Source of the DNA: Geojedonia litorea
GTDB taxonomy: Bacteria > Bacteroidota > Bacteroidia > Flavobacteriales > Flavobacteriaceae
Length of the DNA: 64,000 nucleotides
NCBI RefSeq assembly: GCF_042654525.1
Contig: NZ_JBHSGP010000014.1
Coordinates: forward strand, 1-64,000
Direction: 5' to 3'
The notes under the pieces were generated by a model. The model had not been told where the DNA came from. It did no database searches and saw only the letters and a program-made list of their open reading frames with translations. Shown here one piece after another: positions 37,101 to 43,333 of this stretch. Both the position numbers and the translations under genes were made by a program. Position 1 is the stretch's first letter. Each line of letters begins with the position of its first letter.

Positions 37101-39173
37101 TTAATACTTCAATAGTGAATCGATTTTTTCTTTCACTTTTTCTGTTGAAGGAATCATGGTTTGTTCTAATGTTGAATTTAAAGGAATCGCCGGCATGTTT
37201 TCACTTCCTATGGTCATTACAGGAGCATCTAAATATTGGAAACATTCTTCTTGAATTTTCCCGGCCAATGCGCGAGCAAAACTGTTATTAGAAGGTTCTT
37301 CGGTTACTACCAAACATTTACCTGTTTTTTTAACCGATGTCATAATCGTATTTTCATCTAAAGGAAATAAGGTTCGTAAATCAATAATTTCTACTTGGTC
37401 TCTCATATTAGCTGTTGCATTATAAGCCCAATGTACTCCCATACCATATGTAACAACGGTTAAGGTTTCTACGTCCTCTTGTTTCCAAATTTCTTGTAAC
37501 ACCCAAGCTTTGCCAAATGGTAACATATAATCTTCAGCAGGTTCTACTGATGTTGCTCCTTTTGTTCCGGGAACTTTACTCCAATACAATCCTTTGTGCT
37601 CCAAAATAACTACAGGGTTTGGATCATAATACGCCGCTTTCATTAAACCTTTTAAATCGGCTCCATTACTGGGGTATGCAATTTTGATTCCGCGAATATT
37701 AGTAATTACACTTTCTACGGACGACGAATGATATGGCCCACCACTTCCATAAGCACCAATTGGAACTCGAAGAATCATACTTACTGGCCATTTTCCGTTC
37801 GACAAATAACAACTTCTACTAACTTCAGTAAATAATTGATTTAAGCCTGGCCAAATATAATCGGCAAACTGAACCTCAACTATGGGTTTTAATCCAACAG
37901 CACTCATCCCAACTGTAGAACCAACAATAAACGCTTCTTGTATTGGCGTATTGAATACCCTGTCGTCTCCAAACTTTTGTGCTAGAGTGGCGGCTTCTCT
38001 AAAAACACCTCCAAGCCTTCCTCCTACATCTTGTCCATAGAGCAAACATTCTTTGTGCTTTTTCATTAATTCTTCAACAGCGAATAGAGCACAATCCACC
38101 ATGACTACTTTTTCTGCCCCTTTTGGAGCACGTTCTCCTACTTCTTCAGTAATTGGTGTTGGTGCAAAATCATGGGTAAATAAATCTTCGGGTTTTGGAT
38201 CTTCAGCTTTTAAAGCGTTTTCAAAATCTGACTGAACTTTTGATACAGCTAATTGTTCAACAGCTTCTACTTCATTTAAAGTATAACCATTATCTAATAA
38301 TTGTTGCTTTAAAACTGGATAAGGGTCACGTGATTTCGCTTCCTCCAAATCATCACGATACCATTCCATTCGAACCCCAGAAGTATGATGATTTAATAAC
38401 GGAACTTTGGCATGAATTAAAAATGGTCTGCGCTCCTTTCTAATGGTTTTGATAACTTTTTCAACCGCTTCATAACTTTCAATAAAGTTGGCACCATCTA
38501 TTGAAATCGCTTCCAAACCATGAAATCCTTTGGCATATTCAAAGGCATTTTGTGCTCTGGTTTCTGCTTCATTAGCCGAAATATCCCATCCATTATCTTG
38601 CACTAAATACAAAATTGGTAATTGCTTTAAAGCCGCCATTTGAAAAGCTTCTGCAATTTCGCCTTCAGTGACCGAAGCATCACCTAATGAACATACCGCG
38701 ATTGGTTTGAGACCTCTCGACTCCGCTCGAGGTGACATATTTGCTGCTTCATCTTCTAAACCTTGTAATTCCTTGTATTGCATACCCATTGCAACCCCAG
38801 TAGCCGGAATGGCTTGCATACCAGTTGCCGATGATTGATGTGGAATTTTTGGCTTATCATCATCCCTTAAACTTGGATGCGAATAATACGTTCGTCCACC
38901 AGAAAAGGGATCGTTTTTTTTCGCCAATAACTGTAACATTAAATCGTAAGGTTTTAAGCCGAAAGATAATAACATGGCATCATCGCGATAATAAGGAAAC
39001 GCATAGTCTTGAGGCAGTAATTGCATGCCTAAAGCTATTTGAATGGCCTCATGTCCTCTTGAAGTAGCGTGAACATATTTTGATACCAATTTAAAATTAG
39101 CTTCATATAACTCTGTCATGGCTTTTGCCGTGCAGAGATGCGAAAATGCTTTTTTTAATAGGTTTTTATTCAT
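37101..39173 (-). CDS. Branched-chain 2-oxoacid dehydrogenase E1, alpha-beta fusion
   Basis: 690 residues: E1-alpha TPP-binding half (about 1-330) with VCSLGDASVTEGEIAEAF and the DNGWDIS end of the TPP motif, then E1-beta (about 355-690) with QDVGGRLGGVFREA, NTPIQEAFIVG and a transketolase C-terminal domain (TVVTYGMGVHWAYNA). Decarboxylates branched-chain 2-oxoacids and passes the acyl group to E2. Such fusions are normal in Bacteroidota. Ten residues before the TPP motif, MSPRAESRGL, are encoded by a 30-bp repeat (38709-38738) and interrupt an otherwise normal AAN-KPIAVCSLG sequence. Overlaps ilvE by 1 bp. Confidence 0.93.
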   Translation of the reverse strand: MNKNLLKKAFSHLCTAKAMTELYEANFKLVSKYVHATSRGHEAIQIALGMQLLPQDYAFPYYRDDAMLLSFGLKPYDLMLQLLAKKNDPFSGGRTYYSHPSLRDDDKPKIPHQSSATGMQAIPATGVAMGMQYKELQGLEDEAANMSPRAESRGLKPIAVCSLGDASVTEGEIAEAFQMAALKQLPILYLVQDNGWDISANEAETRAQNAFEYAKGFHGLEAISIDGANFIESYEAVEKVIKTIRKERRPFLIHAKVPLLNHHTSGVRMEWYRDDLEEAKSRDPYPVLKQQLLDNGYTLNEVEAVEQLAVSKVQSDFENALKAEDPKPEDLFTHDFAPTPITEEVGERAPKGAEKVVMVDCALFAVEELMKKHKECLLYGQDVGGRLGGVFREAATLAQKFGDDRVFNTPIQEAFIVGSTVGMSAVGLKPIVEVQFADYIWPGLNQLFTEVSRSCYLSNGKWPVSMILRVPIGAYGSGGPYHSSSVESVITNIRGIKIAYPSNGADLKGLMKAAYYDPNPVVILEHKGLYWSKVPGTKGATSVEPAEDYMLPFGKAWVLQEIWKQEDVETLTVVTYGMGVHWAYNATANMRDQVEIIDLRTLFPLDENTIMTSVKKTGKCLVVTEEPSNNSFARALAGKIQEECFQYLDAPVMTIGSENMPAIPLNSTLEQTMIPSTEKVKEKIDSLLKY
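38709..38738 (-). repeat. 30-bp repeat inserted in-frame in E1 (family B)
   Basis: On the plus strand GAGACCTCTCGACTCCGCTC then GAGGTGACAT. The same core is seen in the paaJ-paaZ gap (45844-45895) and, more distantly, at 50520-50544. It is exactly 30 bp, so the reading frame is kept and ten residues are added to E1. Confidence 0.75.
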
Positions 39174-40240
39174 TAAACTAATTCTTTATTAATGGTAACC
39201 ATCCATCCCAATTCGTCTTTCATAACTCCTGTTCTTACTCCATTTACGGTATCAAGTACCATTTGCCCACTTGGACTATCATCTTTAAATTGAATTGTAT
39301 AACCATTATAATCAATGGCTTCAATCATAGCTACACCAACAGCTGTTCCTGTTCCAAAGGCTTCTTGTAAACTTCCGTTTTCTGAAGCTTCAATGATTTC
39401 ATCAATTGTTATTGGTCGTTCAGTTACTTTGTATCCTTTATGTCTTAATAAATCGATTGTACTAATACGACTGATCCCATTTAGTATACATCCATCAAGA
39501 TTTGGTGTTATAAATTCGTCATTAATTTTGAAGAAAATATTCATTGTTCCAACTTCTTGAATGTATTTAAACTCATGGGCGTCTAACCATAATATTTGGT
39601 CATATCCGGCACCTTTAGCCAATTCGGTTGGGTAAATTGCAGCAGCATAATTACCAGCGACCTTGGCTTCTCCAGTTCCGCCTTTGGCTGCTCTAATATA
39701 TTTTGTTTCGGCTTTTAGCCTAATACGTTTGGTAAATAAAGGTGCTGATGGTGAAGCTATAATTATAAATTTATAATTTGTTGCGGCTCGCATACCAATA
39801 AAAGCTTCATCAGCATACATAAATGGTCTTAAATACAAAGCACTCCCTTTTTGTGGGGGAATCCATTTATGATCTATAGCCACAAGATGTTTTAATCCTT
39901 CAACAAAGAGTTCTTCAGGAAAATGTGGCATTCCTATACGTGAAGCACTGACATTTAACCGATGAGCATTTTTTTCTGGAGTAAAAAGTGTAGGATTTCC
40001 ATGAATATCTAAAGTTGATTTCATCCCTTCAAAAATAGCCTGACCATAGTGTAAAGCCATAGCGGCAGGATGCGTGGGAATTAATCTTAATGGTTCAATT
40101 CTTGGGTTTATCCATTCGCCATTTTCGTAGTCACATATAAACATGTGGTCTGTAAATGTTCTTCCCAATGGGATATTATTAAAGTCTAGTTGATCAACTT
40201 TTGACTTTTCAATTTTTGAGATTTTAATATTATGTTTCAT
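39173..40240 (-). CDS. ilvE: Branched-chain amino-acid aminotransferase
   Basis: 355 residues, fold-type IV PLP enzyme. GQAIFEGMKS near the N-terminus, LYLRPFMYADEAFIG, PLP Lys in GGTGEAKVAGNYAAAI, and DQILWLDAHEFKYIQEVGTMN. Interconverts Leu/Ile/Val and their 2-oxoacids; here it lies between E2 and E1, so it likely feeds the dehydrogenase in catabolism. Overlaps the E1 start by 1 bp; separated from E2 by 89 bp that hold a degenerate palindromic repeat. Confidence 0.95.
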   Translation of the reverse strand: MKHNIKISKIEKSKVDQLDFNNIPLGRTFTDHMFICDYENGEWINPRIEPLRLIPTHPAAMALHYGQAIFEGMKSTLDIHGNPTLFTPEKNAHRLNVSASRIGMPHFPEELFVEGLKHLVAIDHKWIPPQKGSALYLRPFMYADEAFIGMRAATNYKFIIIASPSAPLFTKRIRLKAETKYIRAAKGGTGEAKVAGNYAAAIYPTELAKGAGYDQILWLDAHEFKYIQEVGTMNIFFKINDEFITPNLDGCILNGISRISTIDLLRHKGYKVTERPITIDEIIEASENGSLQEAFGTGTAVGVAMIEAIDYNGYTIQFKDDSPSGQMVLDTVNGVRTGVMKDELGWMVTINKELV

Positions 40241-40251
40241 AACTCACTTTA

Positions 40252-40272
40252 TTTCTGCTTTCACAGGAATCT
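40252..40272 (+). repeat. Solo palindrome, family A (degenerate)
   Basis: TTTCTGC-TTTCA-CAGGAATCT, a worn copy of the palindrome at the ends of the GIY-YIG element (TTCCTGC-4nt-GCAGGAATCTC), with the same 3' flank AATCT. It sits in the gap between E2 and ilvE. Confidence 0.5.
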
Positions 40273-40329
40273 AATTTTAAGTAATAATTTTTATTAAGGT
40301 TGACCATTTTGCAGGTCAAAAAATTTAAT

Positions 40330-41649
40330 TTATATGGATCGATTAGTATCAAATTGTTCAAAATAATCGGCGACGCGACGTACAAAGCTACCTCCCAAAA
40401 ATCCGTCAACCACACGATGGTCAAATGACAATGATAAATACATCATGCTTCTAATTGCGATTTCGTCTCCTTTTTCAGTCTCGATAACTTCTGGTCTTTT
40501 TTTAATGATCCCTAAAGCTAAAATGGCCACTTCGGGTTGGTTTATGATGGGAGTACCCATGACACTTCCAAAGGTTCCAACGTTTGAAATCGTGAACGTA
40601 CTTCCTTTAATATCATCTCCCGCCAATTTGTTTTCTCGGGCTTTGCTGGCCAATTCATTGACGTTGGCGGCGAGTGTTTTTAAATCTTTAGTATCGGCAT
40701 TTTTAACCACTGGAACAATTAAATTTCCGCTTGGTAATGCAGTAGCCATTCCAATATTGACATCTTCTTTCACAATGATTTTATTACCATCAACTGAAGC
40801 ATTAATGTTTGGAAAATCTTTGATGGCTTTAGATACGGCTTCAACAAAAAGTGGTGTAAAGGTCAAACGCTCGCCATATTTCTTTTCAAAATCATTTTTA
40901 TTGGCCTTTCGCCAGTTCACCATATTGGTCAAATCGGCTTCAACATAAGCGGTGACATGTGGTGATGTATGTTTTGAATACACCATATGATCTGCTATCA
41001 TTTGGCGCATCCGGTCCATCTCTATCACCTTGCCTTTGCCTTTGTCAAACTTTAATTGTGGAATACGATAGGCTGTAGGGTCTTGTGTTACTGGCTGGGC
41101 GAATTTATAAGGTCTGCCTTCTTCAATATAATTGAATACATCGCTTTTACGTAATCGCCCTTCGTTTCCTGTTGCCGGAATTCGAGCTAATTCTTCAAAA
41201 CTAATGTGATGCTCTTTGGCTATTTTTATAATTAAGGGAGAAAAAAAATTGTTAGAATTTGAAACTGAAAATGAAGTAGAAGAACTCGACGTCGGTTTTA
41301 GTTTAGCAACCTTTGTTTTCTCTTTATGAGATTCATTCGCTTCGCTCGGAATCATAGTTTCTTTTTTAGATTTCACTTCTTCTGAAACCTCAAGTACAGC
41401 GATTACTTCCCCAACTGGCACAACATCTTTTGCTTGAAACATGGTTTTCACCAAAGTTCCTGATGCTGGCGCAGGGACTTCATTATCCACTTTATCAGTA
41501 GCTACTTCAAGAATAATGTCACCTTCTTCAAAGGTATCACCCTCGTTGACGAGCCAATTGATGATTGTTCCTTCAGTGATGCTCTCGCCCATTTTGGGCA
41601 TTTTAAATTCGTAACTTCCTGCGAAAGCAGGAATCTCCTTATCATTCAT
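40330..41649 (-). CDS. 2-oxoacid dehydrogenase E2 (dihydrolipoamide acyltransferase)
   Basis: 439 residues: lipoyl domain (about 12-90) with lipoyl-Lys53 in ILEVATDKVDNEV, linker (90-135), E3/E1-binding domain (about 140-175, LARIPATGNEGRLRKSDV), acyltransferase core with catalytic His in LSFDHRVVDGFLG. Accepts the acyl group from E1 and transfers it to CoA. The first 11 residues (MNDKEIPAFAG) are encoded by the end of the neighbouring GIY-YIG element; the native protein would begin just before YEFKMPKMGES. The linker also contains repeat-encoded residues (41325-41356). The upstream GIY-YIG stop overlaps this start by 8 bp. Confidence 0.93.
   Translation of the reverse strand: MNDKEIPAFAGSYEFKMPKMGESITEGTIINWLVNEGDTFEEGDIILEVATDKVDNEVPAPASGTLVKTMFQAKDVVPVGEVIAVLEVSEEVKSKKETMIPSEANESHKEKTKVAKLKPTSSSSTSFSVSNSNNFFSPLIIKIAKEHHISFEELARIPATGNEGRLRKSDVFNYIEEGRPYKFAQPVTQDPTAYRIPQLKFDKGKGKVIEMDRMRQMIADHMVYSKHTSPHVTAYVEADLTNMVNWRKANKNDFEKKYGERLTFTPLFVEAVSKAIKDFPNINASVDGNKIIVKEDVNIGMATALPSGNLIVPVVKNADTKDLKTLAANVNELASKARENKLAGDDIKGSTFTISNVGTFGSVMGTPIINQPEVAILALGIIKKRPEVIETEKGDEIAIRSMMYLSLSFDHRVVDGFLGGSFVRRVADYFEQFDTNRSI
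41325..41356 (-). repeat. Imperfect palindromic repeat inside the E2 linker
   Basis: On the minus strand TATGATTCCGAGCGAAGCGA then ATGAATCTCATA. The outer arms are complementary with a few mismatches. The end GAATCTCATAA is the same as the inner flank of the GIY-YIG element's left end (41973-41994 region). It encodes part of TMIPSEANESHKE, in the flexible linker where insertion would be tolerated. Confidence 0.5.
41616..41638 (+). repeat. Terminal palindrome, E2 side (family A)
   Basis: Perfect 7-bp arms TTCCTGC / GCAGGAA with loop GAAA, followed by TCTCC. It forms the right-hand end of the element and codes for residues 4-11 of E2 on the minus strand. Confidence 0.8.
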
Positions 41650-41959
41650 TTCTAAACTTATTATAGTTTAAATTCCAATTTATGGATATATCCATCCAAC
41701 TTGGATTCATATCTTTTATTAATTTTATTTTCCAATCTCTTTTCCATTTTTTGAATTGTCGTTCCCTAATAATTGCTTTTTCTCCATTCTCAAACTCTTC
41801 AAAATAAACCAACTTATCACAGTTATATTTAGCAGTAAATGCAATTGGACGAAGTTTCATTTTATGCTCTTTTACTCTTTCCTCAATATTATTTGTTATA
41901 CCAATATAAATAACTCCATTTGGCTTGTTTGCCATAATATACACATACCAAAAGTTCAT
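41642..41959 (-). CDS. GIY-YIG nuclease-domain protein
   Basis: 105 residues that are essentially one GIY-YIG domain: WYVYIMANKPNGVIYIGITNN with the VYI and YIG signatures, the catalytic Arg in ERVKEHK region, and a later EEFENGEKAIIRERQFKKWKR carrying the metal-binding Glu (E in EKAI) and a basic helix. No separate DNA-binding domain. The start overlaps the paaY stop (ATGA) and the stop overlaps the E2 start by 8 bp. Its role in the catabolic operon is not metabolic; flanking palindromes suggest the protein may act on them. Confidence 0.88.
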   Translation of the reverse strand: MNFWYVYIMANKPNGVIYIGITNNIEERVKEHKMKLRPIAFTAKYNCDKLVYFEEFENGEKAIIRERQFKKWKRDWKIKLIKDMNPSWMDISINWNLNYNKFRNE

Positions 41960-42579
41960 TCTTTTTTATTATGAGATTCCTGCCTGCGCAGGAAATATTC
42001 ACGTAGCGTATCATAAACACCATCTTGCAATTTCATATGCTCTGGAACTTCTCTTAGAGGTTTTACTTCCTTTAAACTCTCATGGCAGTCTTTAGGTAAT
42101 TGTTGATACAATTGCGTACCTCTGGTTTTCCATTCAATCATGTCATCAGTCACTTTTTTCACCACTTGTGCAGGATTTCCAACGACTAAACTTCGTGGAG
42201 GTATTTTGGTTTCAGCTTTAACAAATGCCATAGCGCCAATAATACTTTCATCGCCTATTTCGGCATCATCCATGATAACCGAATTCATTCCTATCAAACA
42301 ATTCTTACCTAAATTAGCACCATGGATAATGGCACCGTGCCCAACATGTGCACTTGCTTTTAGAGTAATGGATTTACCTGGAAACATATGAACCGTGCAG
42401 TTTTCCTGAACATTGACACCGTCTTCTAAAATAATTTGTCCCCAATCGCCACGAATTGCTGCTCCAGGACCTATGTAACAGTTTTTTCCAATGATAACGT
42501 TGCCTGTGACTGCTGCCAAAGGATGCACAAAACTACTTTCATGAACTACTGGTTTATAGCCTTGAAACTCGTAAATCAT
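41956..42579 (-). CDS. paaY: PaaY-like hexapeptide-repeat thioesterase
   Basis: 207 residues of left-handed beta-helix (gamma carbonic anhydrase-like) with VIIGKNCYIGPGAAIRGDWG, HVGHGAIIHGANLGKNCLIG and MNSVIMDDAEIG; metal-ligand His in VHMFPG and GHGAIIHG. PaaY hydrolyses dead-end CoA thioesters in the phenylacetate pathway. The last 12 residues (FLRRQESHNKKE) are encoded by the adjacent repeat element; without them the length is 195, close to the E. coli protein (about 196). Start overlaps the preceding gene stop by 1 bp. Confidence 0.9.
   Translation of the reverse strand: MIYEFQGYKPVVHESSFVHPLAAVTGNVIIGKNCYIGPGAAIRGDWGQIILEDGVNVQENCTVHMFPGKSITLKASAHVGHGAIIHGANLGKNCLIGMNSVIMDDAEIGDESIIGAMAFVKAETKIPPRSLVVGNPAQVVKKVTDDMIEWKTRGTQLYQQLPKDCHESLKEVKPLREVPEHMKLQDGVYDTLREYFLRRQESHNKKE
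41973..41994 (-). repeat. Terminal palindrome, paaY side (family A)
   Basis: Minus strand TTCCTGC-GCAG-GCAGGAATCTC, perfect 7-bp arms. It is the left-hand end of the element in inverted orientation to 41616-41638 and codes for most of the 12-residue tail of PaaY. Confidence 0.8.
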
Positions 42580-43331
42580 TATTTAAATCGTTTTAATGTT
42601 TCTTTTGTAAATTCACTCAACACCAATCGGCCACTTATGGCAGCGCGCTCTGCCAAAAGCGAATCCCAATCTTCTGTCCCTTTCCAGAAAATAGATTTCA
42701 TTTCTTTCATAGCTTCCGGATTGTAGGCACATAAATGTTCGGCGGTCGTTTTTACTGCTTCATCTAACGCTTCTGTGGTTTCAAAAACTTGCGTAAATAA
42801 CCCTTTGTTTTTAGCCCAATCAGCAGGATAAAAAGTATCAGCATCAATAGCAATTTGAGACATGGCACTTAATCCCATTTTTCGTTCAATCGCTGGTCCT
42901 ACAACAAAAGGTCCAATGCCAATATTCAATTCACTTAATTTAACTGACGCAAATTTTGTTGCCATACAATAATCGGTTGATGCAGCTAATCCAACACCAC
43001 CGCCAACTGTTTTTCCTTGGATACGTCCAATAATAAATTTTGGACATTTACGCATCGCATTTATGACATTTGCAAATCCAGAAAAGAACACTTTACCAGT
43101 GGCTTCATCATTAATATTTATCAATTCCTTAAAACTCGCTCCAGCACAAAATGTACGATCTCCTCCACTTTTTAAAACGATAACTTTAATAGCATCATTA
43201 TTGCCTGCATTGGTAATGGTTTGAGCAAGTTCTATTAAAACATCTCCTGGTAAAGAATTATGTGCAGGGTGAAAAAATTCTATATAACCAACTTGGTTTT
43301 CTATGGTTTGTTTTACGTATGGTTGTGTCAT
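42579..43331 (-). CDS. Enoyl-CoA hydratase/isomerase (PaaF position)
   Basis: 250 residues of crotonase fold with CAGASFKELININ (oxyanion loop) and GKTVGGGVGLAASTDYCMA. The first catalytic Glu of hydratases, normally in the GGGxEL position, is Gly here (GGGVGL), while a Glu is present in VKLSELNIGIGP at the second site. By position in the operon it would be the 2,3-dehydroadipyl-CoA hydratase (PaaF role), but the missing Glu leaves isomerase or other activity open. Placed 2 bp after paaZ. Confidence 0.85.
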   Translation of the reverse strand: MTQPYVKQTIENQVGYIEFFHPAHNSLPGDVLIELAQTITNAGNNDAIKVIVLKSGGDRTFCAGASFKELININDEATGKVFFSGFANVINAMRKCPKFIIGRIQGKTVGGGVGLAASTDYCMATKFASVKLSELNIGIGPFVVGPAIERKMGLSAMSQIAIDADTFYPADWAKNKGLFTQVFETTEALDEAVKTTAEHLCAYNPEAMKEMKSIFWKGTEDWDSLLAERAAISGRLVLSEFTKETLKRFK

Positions 43332-43333
43332 AA

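Larger units (their letters stand above)
41616..41994 (-). mobile_element. GIY-YIG element bounded by inverted palindromes
   Basis: A 379-bp unit with terminal inverted palindromes TTCCTGC-GAAA-GCAGGAATCTC (plus strand, 41616-41637) and TTCCTGC-GCAG-GCAGGAATCTC (minus strand, 41994-41973), both reading inward. It carries one gene, for a GIY-YIG nuclease. It lies between paaY and E2 in a cotranscribed block and supplies the 3' end of one and the 5' end of the other. Similar solo palindromes occur at 40252-40272 and 50456-50476. No target-site duplication is evident. The mobile nature is inference from structure. Confidence 0.6.

Noticed and set aside
37101..39173. E1 alpha-beta fusion read as a sequencing error or frameshift
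   Set aside because: Single-chain E1 of this kind is common in Bacteroidota and the frame is intact.
40445..40948. 167-codon open frame opposite the E2 acyltransferase core
   Set aside because: Antisense shadow of a conserved enzyme.
41642..41959. GIY-YIG gene as part of a group I intron or intein (homing endonuclease)
   Set aside because: No host gene is split, and there is no intron core or splicing block; it lies between two genes.
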